From Candidatus Bathyarchaeota archaeon (lineage in GTDB: Archaea > Thermoproteota > Bathyarchaeia > Bathyarchaeales > Bathycorpusculaceae): a stretch of 64,000 nt of DNA. Of the stretch, positions 32,860 to 41,522 are shown one piece after another. The notes under the pieces are model-generated. The model made no database searches, was not told where the DNA came from, and saw only the letters and a list, made by a program, of their open reading frames with translations. A program made the position numbers and the translations under genes. The stretch lies in the NCBI GenBank assembly GCA_026014465.1, contig JAOZID010000010.1:1398303-1462302 (forward strand). Reading direction: 5' to 3'. Position 1 is the stretch's first letter; every line of letters begins with the position of its first letter.

Positions 32860-33501
32860 TTAGGGTTTTTGGGCAAGAACCACATTCCACGCCGTCTCTT
32901 CTTTTTTGAAAACCTGAACTTTCACAAATCCCGCCGCTTCCAGCAGCCCCTTGATTTCCTCGAGCGCAACGAGGTGTACGTGGGCTTTTTTTATGGTTTC
33001 CGCGTTTTTCTTCTCGTAGGCGAGGTCTTTTATCATCTCGTTAATCAGGAGCAGTTTGCCCTGTGGCTTTAGTACCCTGTGGATTTGTTGGAAAGCGTCA
33101 AGCAGGCTGCTCCAGAAATAGTAGGTCTCAACCGCCGTGACCAAATCAAACGTGCCCTCTGGGAACTGTAGGTTTTCCACTGAACCTTCAATGATTTCTA
33201 CGTGTCCCTGTTTAATTAGCTGTGCATTTACCGTTTTGGAGTACGTTACCATATCTTCTGAGTAATCTGTGCCTGCGATTTTTCCTTCGGGTGCCATGCG
33301 CGCTAAGCGGTTGACGGTTTTGCCGCCTCCACATCCCACGTCCAAGATTGTGGCGTCCTTAGGGATTTCTACGAACTGCAAGCCCCAAGTCGTAAGCGCC
33401 TCATGTTCCGTGTTCATTAAAGCCGCAACTTTCTTGCCCTGCTCTCCTTTTGGGCATCGGAACTGGCTCATGAACGCCGCGTCTTTCTCTTCAGGGTGCA
33501 T
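32860..33501 (-). CDS. Class I SAM-dependent methyltransferase
   Basis: 213 residues from ATG 33501. The SAM-binding motif I is ILDVGCGGGKTVNRL at residues 52-66, followed by GTDYSEDMV (motif post I), IIEGSVENLQF and LLLINEMI. The fold is UbiE/MerA-like; the middle Tyr/Phe-rich stretch (VETYYFWSSLLD) may line the substrate pocket. Target unknown. It is convergent with the acyl-CoA synthetase gene and divergent from hypF. Confidence 0.85.
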   Translation of the reverse strand: MHPEEKDAAFMSQFRCPKGEQGKKVAALMNTEHEALTTWGLQFVEIPKDATILDVGCGGGKTVNRLARMAPEGKIAGTDYSEDMVTYSKTVNAQLIKQGHVEIIEGSVENLQFPEGTFDLVTAVETYYFWSSLLDAFQQIHRVLKPQGKLLLINEMIKDLAYEKKNAETIKKAHVHLVALEEIKGLLEAAGFVKVQVFKKEETAWNVVLAQKP

Positions 33502-33628
33502 CAAAAAACCACTCTTAAACAGCTTAATAACCGCTTGCCCACCAGACTTGCCAAAAAACTGTTCCTTGCCGCTTCTTTTGTGCTGTTTGGGTCATAATCT
33601 ATATGAATTCTCTTTTTCCTAGAATAGC

Positions 33629-35923
33629 TTGAGTGTCTTAGGTTTGCGCGTCAAGCTTACTGTTACGGGGATTGTTCAGGGAGTTGGTTTTCGCCCATTT
33701 GTTTACCGCATTGCAGTCAAAAATGGTTTGGCGGGGTACGTTCTTAACCGTGGCGATGCGGGCGTAGAAATTCTTCTTGAAGGCGGTGAGAATGCGGTGG
33801 AGCGGTTTTTGGTTGACCTCCAAGAGTTGAAGCCGCCTTTATCTCAAATCCATAGTGTCATACAGACGCCTCTTGACGGAGGTAACCAGTACCGCGGATT
33901 TGAGATTCGCCACAGCTCGAGTGAATCTGAGCATTCCGGTTCCGTAGTTCCCCCCGATAGCGCTATCTGCAACGACTGCCTACGAGAACTGCGTGACCCA
34001 AAAAACCCGCGCCACGACTACTTTTTCATAACCTGCGTTAACTGTGGTCCACGCTTCACCATCATTGAGCAACTGCCTTATGACCGCGAAAACACCACCA
34101 TGAAACAGTTCCCCATGTGCAGCTTTTGCCACAAAGAATACATTGACCCCCAAAACCGCCGATTTCACGCCCAAACTGTTGCCTGCCCCACATGTGGACC
34201 CAAAGCTTACCTAACCACCAACACAGGTGAACCCCTAAACGCTGCTGACCCCGTGCGCGAAGCAGGCAAACTACTTAGCGAAGGCAACATCCTCGCCGTC
34301 AAGGGCTACGGCGGTTTTCACATTGCAGCCTCAACCACAAAAGAGCCGCCCCTACGCAGACTTCGCACATCAAAGCATCGACGCGCCAAACCCTTCGCCG
34401 TCATGGCAAAAAACATACCCGCAATCCAATCCTTTGCCGACATTACCCCCAAAAAGCACGAACTGCTAACCTCACCCGCACGCCCCATCGTCCTGCTCAA
34501 CAAAAACGACCATTACGGTTTGTCGGGGTTGGTGGCTCCTGAGCTGCACAACATCGGCGTTATGCTCCCCTACTCTGCCATGCATTACATGCTCTTTGAC
34601 AACGTAGCTGACCAAGCTTTTGTCATGACCTCTGCTAATCCCCCTAATCAGCCCATAGTTAAGGATAATCAGGAAGCCCTCAAAATCTTGGGCGAAACCG
34701 TGGATTATTTTTTGTTCCATAACCGCGAGATTGCTTACCGCTGTGACGATTCAGTTATGCGAACCCACGGCAGCCGCAACGTGTTTTTGAGAAGAAGCCG
34801 CGGTTACGCCCCCGCCCCCGTGATGCTTAAGCAAAAAGCCAAGCGTTGCGTGGTGAGTTTGGGCGGCGAACTAAACAACACCTCCTGTGTCCTTAACGAA
34901 AACAAAGCTTTCATCAGCCAACACATAGGCGATGTAGAAAACGTTGAAACCAAACAGTTCCTTCAGCAAGCCACAGAGCATCTTATACGGTTAACAAACA
35001 GCCAACCCCAAGCCATCGCCTGCGATTTACACCCAAAATTCACCACCACCCAACTCGCCAAAGCCCTCGCAGAGCAAAACAACTGGCAACTAATCCCTGT
35101 ACAGCACCACCACGCCCACATCGCCGCTCTAACCGCAGAGCACAACCTCCCCGAAATAGTCGGAGTTGCCTGCGACGGATACGGCTACGGCACCGACGGC
35201 ACCGCATGGGGCGGAGAAATCCTGCTGTGCACCCAAAACTCAGCCAACTTCAAACGCCTAGCACACCTCGAACCCCAACCCCTCTTAGGCAGCGATCTAG
35301 CCACACGTTACCCCCTACGCATAGCCGCAGCCATACTCAACAAAACCACAGACATAACGTCTTGGCTCCAAAACCACGTTCAACATCTGCCCCACGGCGA
35401 AATGGAAGCAAACCTCATTTTGACCCAACTCAAAAACGGCAACTCAATTCCCCAAACCACTAGTGTTGGCAGGGTTTTAGATGCAGCCGCCGCCACGTTG
35501 GGAATATGCTACGAACGCACCTACGAAGGCGAAGCCGCCATGAAACTAGAAGCCGCCGCGGTAAACGGCAAGGACACCTTAGCGTTGGAGCCGCAAATCT
35601 ACGGTGACCTGCTTAAGACCACGCCCCTAATCCAGAGCCTCCACGAAAACGCGGGTAAGCTGTCGGTTTCGGATTTGGCTTATAGTGCGCATAAGTATGT
35701 CGCGGGGGGGTTGGCGGTTTTGGCAGTGCAGTTTGCTCAAGAGCAGGGCGTTGGGGTGGTGGGTTTGTCTGGTGGCGCGGCGGTTAACGAGTTGCTTGCA
35801 CGGATAATGCGCGAGGCAGTGGAGGCGGCGAGGTTGCGGTTTGTAGTTCACGAAGCAGTTCCCGCGGGTGATGGTGGCGTGTCTTTTGGGCAGGCGGTTG
35901 TTGGAGGCTTTACAGATTTTTAA
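33629..35923 (+). CDS. hypF: Carbamoyltransferase HypF
   Basis: Converts carbamoyl phosphate into the carbamoyl group that becomes the CN ligand of [NiFe] hydrogenase. 764 residues, TTG start. Domains in order: acylphosphatase-like (GIVQGVGFRPFVYRIA, residues 12-27), two zinc fingers (CNDCLRE ... CVNCGPRFT and CSFCHKEY ... CPTCGP), the YrdC-like carbamoyl-AMP domain (VKGYGGFHIAA) and the Kae1-like domain (VQHHHAHIAALTAEH, CDGYGYGTDGTAWGGE). It is followed by hypC and hypD; hypE was not found in the window. Confidence 0.95.
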   Translation: MSVLGLRVKLTVTGIVQGVGFRPFVYRIAVKNGLAGYVLNRGDAGVEILLEGGENAVERFLVDLQELKPPLSQIHSVIQTPLDGGNQYRGFEIRHSSSESEHSGSVVPPDSAICNDCLRELRDPKNPRHDYFFITCVNCGPRFTIIEQLPYDRENTTMKQFPMCSFCHKEYIDPQNRRFHAQTVACPTCGPKAYLTTNTGEPLNAADPVREAGKLLSEGNILAVKGYGGFHIAASTTKEPPLRRLRTSKHRRAKPFAVMAKNIPAIQSFADITPKKHELLTSPARPIVLLNKNDHYGLSGLVAPELHNIGVMLPYSAMHYMLFDNVADQAFVMTSANPPNQPIVKDNQEALKILGETVDYFLFHNREIAYRCDDSVMRTHGSRNVFLRRSRGYAPAPVMLKQKAKRCVVSLGGELNNTSCVLNENKAFISQHIGDVENVETKQFLQQATEHLIRLTNSQPQAIACDLHPKFTTTQLAKALAEQNNWQLIPVQHHHAHIAALTAEHNLPEIVGVACDGYGYGTDGTAWGGEILLCTQNSANFKRLAHLEPQPLLGSDLATRYPLRIAAAILNKTTDITSWLQNHVQHLPHGEMEANLILTQLKNGNSIPQTTSVGRVLDAAAATLGICYERTYEGEAAMKLEAAAVNGKDTLALEPQIYGDLLKTTPLIQSLHENAGKLSVSDLAYSAHKYVAGGLAVLAVQFAQEQGVGVVGLSGGAAVNELLARIMREAVEAARLRFVVHEAVPAGDGGVSFGQAVVGGFTDF

Positions 35924-35972
35924 CCAATTGCTTTTTATCGCGGTTTTCGCCTCTTTTACGGGTTGATTTGTT

Positions 35973-36200
35973 ATGTGTTTAGCTATTCCCGCGCGTGTTA
36001 CAAGCGTTTCAGGCGACAAAGCTCAGGTGGATTTTGGAGAGGGCGTTTTGCGTGAAGTTAACATTGCCCTTGTAGACGCAAAAGTAGACGATTACGTTTT
36101 GGTTCACGCTGGCTATGCAATTCAAAAGATGGATCAAAAAGAAGCCCTTGAAACGCTTAGCGTATGGAACGAAGTCCTCGACGCCGCAGAAAACGAGTAG
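35973..36200 (+). CDS. hypC: Hydrogenase maturation chaperone HypC
   Basis: 75 residues beginning MCLAIPARV, with the family's essential Cys2 that holds the Fe(CN)2CO unit. The remaining OB-fold shows VDFGEGVLREVNIALV and YVLVHAGYAIQKMD. It works with HypD to assemble the iron centre. It lies between hypF and hypD, 49 bases after hypF. Confidence 0.95.
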   Translation: MCLAIPARVTSVSGDKAQVDFGEGVLREVNIALVDAKVDDYVLVHAGYAIQKMDQKEALETLSVWNEVLDAAENE

Positions 36201-36211
36201 AGGCAAAAGTT

Positions 36212-37309
36212 TTGGAGCAACAAAACCTGTACCGCGACCCCACCATGGCAAAACGCATAGCCAAAAAAATCTCCGAGTTAACCCCAAAAACAGGCACCGT
36301 GAAAATCTGCCACGTCTGCGGCACCCACGAATGGACCATAACCCACTTCGGAATACGCAGCCTGCTCCCCAAAAACATCGAAGTCATTGCGGGTCCTGGT
36401 TGTCCTGTTTGTATTTTGCCTGCTTCTGAAGTGGATGCTGCTATAGAGTTGGCTAAACGCGGTGTGGTTGTGACATGCTTTGGTGATGTCCTGCGGGTTC
36501 CAGGCTCACATGGATCTTTGCTAGATGCCAAAGCCGACGGCATAGATGTGCGCATCGTGTACAGCACTAGCGACGCAGTGGATATGGCTAAACGTGAACC
36601 CGAAAAAGACTTCATGTTCTTCGCAGTCGGTTTTGAAACCACTACCCCTTCCACAGCTCTGGAAATAAACAAAAAACCCCCCAAGAACCTGAGTTTTCTG
36701 GTTTCGCACCGTGTGGTTCCACCTGCCATGGAGTTGCTTGCCAAAATGCCCGAACTAAACCTTAACGGCTTCATAGCCCCTGGGCACGTAAGCACCATCA
36801 TCGGCTTAGAGCCCTACGCGGTTTTCCCCCAAAAGTACAGTTTGCCTACGGTAGTGGCGGGGTTTGAACCGTTGGATTTGCTTTTTGGCGTTTACATGAT
36901 TGTCAAGCAAATGCGTGCGGGCAAGGCGCGGTTAGAAAACGAGTACTCAAGGGGCGTGAATTGGGAAGGCAACCCTAAAGCCCAAAAACTAATCGCTGAC
37001 ACATTTGATGTGGTGGATGGGAAATGGCGTGGACTACACACTATACCCGACTCTACTTTGGTTCTCAAGGAGAAGTATGGCGCGTATGATGCTTTGCGCA
37101 AGTACGGCGTTAAACTCAAAGATGGCATAGACTCACAACCTGGATGTCAGTGCCATTTGGTGGTGGTTGGGAAAATTAAGCCTGATGCTTGCCCCCTGTT
37201 TTTGAAGGCTTGCACTCCTCAGAATCCTGTTGGCGCCTGCATGGTCAGCATGGAAGGTACCTGCCGCGTGTGGGCAAAGACGGCTTCAGCAGATTTGCGA
37301 AAGAGTTAA
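36212..37309 (+). CDS. hypD: Hydrogenase maturation protein HypD
   Basis: A [4Fe-4S] protein on which the Fe(CN)2CO unit is built with HypC. Key motifs are CHVCGTHEWT, GPGCPVC and FETTTPST; the C-terminus has the four-Cys cluster region (QPGCQCH, DACPLFLKACTPQNPVGAC). The start is set at TTG 36212, 12 bases after the hypC stop, with AGAGG eight bases before it. It gives 365 residues, the usual size, with the family RDPTMAKRI near the N-terminus. An ATG at 36164 would overlap hypC and add 16 basic residues. Confidence 0.92.
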   Translation: MEQQNLYRDPTMAKRIAKKISELTPKTGTVKICHVCGTHEWTITHFGIRSLLPKNIEVIAGPGCPVCILPASEVDAAIELAKRGVVVTCFGDVLRVPGSHGSLLDAKADGIDVRIVYSTSDAVDMAKREPEKDFMFFAVGFETTTPSTALEINKKPPKNLSFLVSHRVVPPAMELLAKMPELNLNGFIAPGHVSTIIGLEPYAVFPQKYSLPTVVAGFEPLDLLFGVYMIVKQMRAGKARLENEYSRGVNWEGNPKAQKLIADTFDVVDGKWRGLHTIPDSTLVLKEKYGAYDALRKYGVKLKDGIDSQPGCQCHLVVVGKIKPDACPLFLKACTPQNPVGACMVSMEGTCRVWAKTASADLRKS

Positions 37310-37445
37310 ACCTTTCATAGTGAATGAATGTTGGCTGTGGTCTGGCTTGGGGGCTTTGGCAGACAAAAAATAAAAGGTCAATATATAGAGGTATATCCGA
37401 TGATGGCGGCAAATTTGTTTCAAATGTTTTGTGTGAGGTGCAAAA

Positions 37446-38066
37446 TTGTATAGTTATGAATTGGCGTTTATACAGCGAAAACTTGGCGAGTTAGCTGTAA
37501 AAGCCAAACTGGAAACGCCGCCTCAACTGGAGATATCTCAAAATGAAAAACTGGCAAGCATCAGGGTTTTTCGCAGGCAGATAACGGTGGGTGAAAACTT
37601 TTTGCAGCACTGGCGCAGTGGCTCTTTTGACGAGAAAGATGTTGAAGCTACTTTGGCGCATGAACTTGGGCACATGATGGATTTTAGCCGCTTTTTCCGC
37701 TCCGCCAGTTTTTGGAGTTTGCTCTTAGAACGGTTCTATTTCGCTCTTGTCTTGGTTCCCGTGCTGGTCTGCTTCGCCTGTCCATCCATAACATCCCTGC
37801 TAGTTTCCTCGTTAATCTTCGTATGTTGGGCTTTGCTTTTGCCTTGGATAACACGCAACACTGGCATACTCATTGAAATAGAAGCCGACAAAAACGCTGC
37901 CACCTACCTAGTAGAACCCAAACAACTAGCAGATACCCTGCTGAAAATAAACGCGCTTGTTGTCCCCATCAAAAAATTCGGTTTAGCTGCCAGATTAGAC
38001 TTTCTAGCAGGCATGCTAACCCAGCCTTCCTGTAGCGAACGACTAAAACACTTAGACACACTCTAA
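37446..38066 (+). CDS. M48-like zinc metalloprotease, membrane-bound
   Basis: 206 residues, TTG start. The zinc motif is HELGH in LAHELGHMMD at about residues 76-80; a third acidic ligand fits in IEIEADKNAATYL near 140. Two adjacent hydrophobic segments (YFALVLVPVLVCFACPS and LLVSSLIFVCWALLLPW) form a membrane hairpin between them, as in HtpX/Ste24-type M48 peptidases. It is shorter than HtpX (about 290). It probably cleaves membrane or misfolded proteins. It stands alone after hypD. Confidence 0.75.
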   Translation: MYSYELAFIQRKLGELAVKAKLETPPQLEISQNEKLASIRVFRRQITVGENFLQHWRSGSFDEKDVEATLAHELGHMMDFSRFFRSASFWSLLLERFYFALVLVPVLVCFACPSITSLLVSSLIFVCWALLLPWITRNTGILIEIEADKNAATYLVEPKQLADTLLKINALVVPIKKFGLAARLDFLAGMLTQPSCSERLKHLDTL

Positions 38067-38170
38067 CCTCCATGCAACCCTGCAGCGCCGTAAACCTGAT
38101 TTTACAACCTGCAAACCGCAAGCGTTTTATGTCTAAGCACTTCTTTGTTCAAAGAAGAACCCACAAACAT

Positions 38171-38247
38171 GCCTCGGTGGCCTAGCCTGGTGGGGCGTTA
38201 CCTTGGTAAGGTAATGGTCGCGGGTCCAAATCCCGCTCGAGGCTCCA
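38171..38247 (+). tRNA. tRNA-Thr (GGU)
   Basis: A complete cloverleaf: acceptor stem GCCUCGG pairs with UCGAGGC (one G-U), the D stem GCCU pairs with GGGC, the anticodon stem UUACC pairs with GGUAA around loop UUGGUAA (anticodon GGU), and the T stem GCGGG pairs with CCCGC. CCA is encoded at the 3' end. There is no intron. Confidence 0.95.
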
Positions 38248-38268
38248 TATTTCCTCAAAAACTCGTTT

Positions 38269-39042
38269 TTAGCAGAGGGCTTGTAGGGGTACGATGTAGG
38301 GGATTTTGTTGGTGTTGTTTATCATGACTTCGACGCCGTAGACTGTTTTTATGCTGTCGGTGGTTAGGACGGTTTGGGCGTCTCCTGCGGCGTAGATTTT
38401 GCCTTTTTCCATCATGACGATTTTGTCGCAGTATCTGTAGGCGAGGTTGAGGTCGTGTATTGCGACGACTGCTGCGAGGTTTTTTTGGGTAACGAGTTTG
38501 CGTGTTAGGTCCATGACTTCTAGTTGGTGTTTGATGTCTAGGCTGCTGGTGGGTTCGTCGAGGAGCAGGACTTGGGCTTCTTGGGCTATGCTGCGTGCAA
38601 TGAGAACTCTTTGTTGTTCTCCACCGCTAAGTTCATAGAAGTCGCGTAGTGCAAGGTGTTCGATGTTTAGTTTTTTTAGGGCTGCCCAGACTTTTTCGTT
38701 GTCTTTTTCGCTGCTTTGCCACGTGAAGTGTGGTCTTCTGCCCATTAGCACTACTTCAAAAACTGGGAGCGCGTCGGAGTTGGCTACTGTGTTTTGGGGA
38801 ACGTAGCCTATGTATTTGGCAACGTCTAAGCGGCTCATTTTTTTGATTTCTTTGCCGTCTACTGCGATTTTGCCTTGTTTGGGTTGGAGAATTTTGTTTA
38901 TGCATTTGAGCAGGGTTGTTTTTCCTGAGCCGTTGGGGCCTATCATGCCTAAAACTTCGGATTCTTGGAGCGTTAGGGATACGTTTTGGAGTGAGGGGGT
39001 GCTGTTGTAGCTGAAGGTTAGGTCCTGTACGGTTATGTTCAT
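38269..39042 (-). CDS. ABC transporter ATP-binding protein, FecE/BtuD type
   Basis: 257 residues with the full ABC motif set: Walker A GPNGSGKTT at residues 35-43, Q-loop YVPQN, signature LSGGEQQRVLIARS, Walker B VLLLDEPTSSLD and the switch His in AIHDLN. The family imports iron complexes or cobalamin. It is divergent from the binding-protein gene and probably works with the permease at 41.5 kb. With B12-dependent enzymes in the window, cobalamin is a likely cargo, but siderophores or heme are equally compatible. Confidence 0.9.
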   Translation of the reverse strand: MNITVQDLTFSYNSTPSLQNVSLTLQESEVLGMIGPNGSGKTTLLKCINKILQPKQGKIAVDGKEIKKMSRLDVAKYIGYVPQNTVANSDALPVFEVVLMGRRPHFTWQSSEKDNEKVWAALKKLNIEHLALRDFYELSGGEQQRVLIARSIAQEAQVLLLDEPTSSLDIKHQLEVMDLTRKLVTQKNLAAVVAIHDLNLAYRYCDKIVMMEKGKIYAAGDAQTVLTTDSIKTVYGVEVMINNTNKIPYIVPLQALC

Positions 39043-39088
39043 TGCTTGGGCTTCTCCTGTAGTTTAACAGTGCGTTAGGGTATATGAG

Positions 39089-39114
39089 TGTTACTTTTTG
39101 CTAAAAAGTTAACA
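39089..39114. promoter_or_regulatory. Palindrome in the divergent ABC transporter promoter region
   Basis: TGTTACTTTTT, three bases, then AAAAAGTTAACA: an inverted repeat with one unpaired base. An AGTATTACTTTT repeat follows at 39124-39135, resembling AGTGTTACTTTT at 39087-39098. A TATA-like CATATAAGTATT lies between. It is a plausible operator for a metal- or corrinoid-responsive regulator controlling both directions. Confidence 0.4.
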
Positions 39115-39153
39115 CAACATATAAGTATTACTTTTCTGTAGAGGCGTAATACC

Positions 39154-40632
39154 GTGATTAGCATGAAAAAGTACATGTCTCTTGGCATAATCCTCATAAT
39201 CATACTTGCATCCTCCATCGTGGTAGGCTATAGCCAAAACTGGTTCCAGCCCACACAAGAAACCCCCCAACCCTCCAAAAGCCCCACCCCAACCGCCACA
39301 CCCGCTGCTACACCTTCCCCTTCACCAAGCACTTCGCCAACGCCCGTTGCCGTGGCTTCGATGGCTGTGGTTTTGGAAGTTTTTGGAAACGCCAACATGG
39401 ATGATGCTGTAGACCAAGACGACGTAGATTATCTTGACCAGATAATTGCTGGTAGCGCAGATGCCACTGCCTTTGCCGACGCCAACAACGACGGCGCAGT
39501 TGATGAAGCTGACAAGACGCAGGTCACTGCCCTACTAAACGGGGAAGCATCTAGCATTGTCTTGCTTGACGGCAACGGCGCTACTATAACGGTTTCTTTG
39601 CCCGCAGAACGCATAGTCATCGAGTATATCCAAAACGCCGAGTTGATTCGAGTGTTGGAGCTTGAAGACAACATTGTCGGCATAGACTACTGCGTTGACG
39701 TGCTCAAGGACTTTTATTTCCCCGAGAACCCCGACATAACCTCTGTAGGTCAAATGTACACGCCCGACTACGAAGCCGTCCTAAACGTAGACCCCGACGT
39801 TCTGCTAACGTTCTCCTCAGCAACCGAAGAAAAAGCCCAAAAACTGCCTGGCGTTGACGTAATCTTCTTGGGCTTGTATTACCCCAACGTGACAAACCCT
39901 GAAACCTCCAGCTTCATCCAAGGCATACTCAAAGCAGGCTACATCTTCGATAGAGTTCCTCAAGCAAACGCGTATGCAAGCTGGCTTTTAGACCTAACCC
40001 ACAGCATAAACTCCAAAACAAGCGACCTCGCCGACAAACCCTCCGTCTTCATGACCAACTATCCCTACGACCCCTCCTCGGCCACCGTCTCCGCCTACGC
40101 AACAATTGACACTCTAGGGCAAGTTTGCATCCTATCGGGAGGCGACAACATCGCAAGCGCCATCTCAGGATACGGCAACACCTCCTCCTTCAAAGTTGAC
40201 GCCGAATGGATAATCTCGCAAAACCCCGAATACATCTTCCTGCACACCGTACGATACACCTTTAGCGGTGTCATGCGCGGCGACCCAGCTCAAGGCTTAA
40301 ACGTTGACGACATAACCAGCATAAAAGACTGCCTAGAAACGTATCTTGCACGCCCAGAATTCGCAGAACTCGACGCATTCAAAAACGGCAACGTCCACAT
40401 CATAGCAGGCGACTTTAGAAACAACGCCATGGGCGGCGTTTTAGGAGCTGTTTACTTGGCAAAGACGCTGCATCCTGACTTGTTTGCCGATTTGAACCCT
40501 GAAACCATACACCAGCAGTACCTAACAGAGTTCATGCACCTAAACTACGACTTGGATGAACACGGAGTCTTCCTGTACCCGCCCCTAACAATCGACAACG
40601 ACACCGTGGGCATACCTAACGGTTCTGAGTAG
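39154..40632 (+). CDS. Dockerin-fused ABC substrate-binding protein (FecB/BtuF type)
   Basis: 492 residues, GTG start preceded by GAGG. The N-terminal hydrophobic anchor (SLGIILIIILASSIVVGY) is followed by a Pro/Thr/Ser stalk at residues 33-66. Residues 77-130 form a type I dockerin-like pair of calcium loops (NANMDDAVDQDD and ANNDGAVDEAD). The FecB/BtuF-type binding domain follows from about 145 (PAERIVIEYIQNAELIRVLEL, VLNVDPDVLLTFSS). The dockerin suggests docking to a cohesin-bearing surface partner, which was not seen here. It captures iron complex or corrinoid at the cell surface and hands it to the permease. Confidence 0.85.
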   Translation: MISMKKYMSLGIILIIILASSIVVGYSQNWFQPTQETPQPSKSPTPTATPAATPSPSPSTSPTPVAVASMAVVLEVFGNANMDDAVDQDDVDYLDQIIAGSADATAFADANNDGAVDEADKTQVTALLNGEASSIVLLDGNGATITVSLPAERIVIEYIQNAELIRVLELEDNIVGIDYCVDVLKDFYFPENPDITSVGQMYTPDYEAVLNVDPDVLLTFSSATEEKAQKLPGVDVIFLGLYYPNVTNPETSSFIQGILKAGYIFDRVPQANAYASWLLDLTHSINSKTSDLADKPSVFMTNYPYDPSSATVSAYATIDTLGQVCILSGGDNIASAISGYGNTSSFKVDAEWIISQNPEYIFLHTVRYTFSGVMRGDPAQGLNVDDITSIKDCLETYLARPEFAELDAFKNGNVHIIAGDFRNNAMGGVLGAVYLAKTLHPDLFADLNPETIHQQYLTEFMHLNYDLDEHGVFLYPPLTIDNDTVGIPNGSE

Positions 40633-40718
40633 AACCTTAGGCATCCCTTTTTTCCTCTTTGATATAACTATGCTTGAATAGTGCCTTGTTGGTTAATGGT
40701 TAAACAGGTGAGTGGTGA

Positions 40719-41522
40719 ATGGCTGGTATAGTGAATTGGGTTGAGCTGTGGAAGTTTATGCTGTTGAGCACTCGCAGGCTCAAACTATGCAGCACTGATT
40801 ACTGGGACAAACAAGCAAGCCGCTTCAACCAAAAAACGCTTCGCATGGATGAGTTAACCCAAGTCCAACTAAACAACCTGCCCCTACTCCCACAATATAG
40901 CGTCCTTGAAGTCGGCGCTGGAACAGGACGCATAACCCTGCCCGTAGCCAAACAAGTCAAACACGTAACCGCCTCCGAACCCGCAGTTAGCATGCTTGAA
41001 TTACTAAAAACCGCCGCCAAAAAAGAGCATCTAAATAACATCACCTACCTCAACACAGACCTAGAAGCTCTCTCAACAAAAAAACTCCCCCTCCACGACA
41101 TAGTTTTAGCTTCCTTCTCAGTTTTCATGCTTGACCTCAAAAAAGCCCTATCAACCATTGATGCCCTCGCCAAAAAAAGTGTCTACATCTTCTCCTCAGC
41201 TTCTGTTTGGCCTGACAAAGAAATGCAAAAAATCCTCTACGGCGACGTCGTCTCTTTACTTCCCGATTACCTCTACCTCTACAATATCCTTTTGGATTTA
41301 GAGATACTTGCCAACGTAAAAATCTTGGATTATACTTCCTCGCAAAGCTACGACAGTTTGGATGATGCTGTTTCACAGCTCACTGACCTGCACTGCATCT
41401 CTTCCTGGCAAGAAACGAAGCTGCGAAAATACTTGGATGCGACTTTGGTGGAATCTAACGGAAAGCTTTGGTCAAATCAGAAACGTAAGGCTGCGATGAT
41501 ATGGTGGACCAAAACCCAATAA
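40719..41522 (+). CDS. SAM-dependent methyltransferase within the ABC transporter operon
   Basis: 267 residues. SAM motif I is VLEVGAGTGRITLPVA at about residue 64; ASEPAVSMLELL and LNTDLEALS are the next motifs. The N-terminus has a hydrophobic/basic segment (IVNWVELWKFMLLSTRRLKL). It overlaps the permease start by 22 bases, so both are co-translated. Similar methyltransferases are known beside Fe/B12-type ABC transporters in methanogens, with unknown substrate. It may act on the imported compound, but this is inference. Confidence 0.8.
   Translation: MAGIVNWVELWKFMLLSTRRLKLCSTDYWDKQASRFNQKTLRMDELTQVQLNNLPLLPQYSVLEVGAGTGRITLPVAKQVKHVTASEPAVSMLELLKTAAKKEHLNNITYLNTDLEALSTKKLPLHDIVLASFSVFMLDLKKALSTIDALAKKSVYIFSSASVWPDKEMQKILYGDVVSLLPDYLYLYNILLDLEILANVKILDYTSSQSYDSLDDAVSQLTDLHCISSWQETKLRKYLDATLVESNGKLWSNQKRKAAMIWWTKTQ

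Noticed and set aside
39043-39153. Cobalamin riboswitch upstream of the ABC binding-protein gene
   Set aside because: No B12-box-like sequence or room for the fold; the gap is 111 bases and holds palindromic promoter elements instead.
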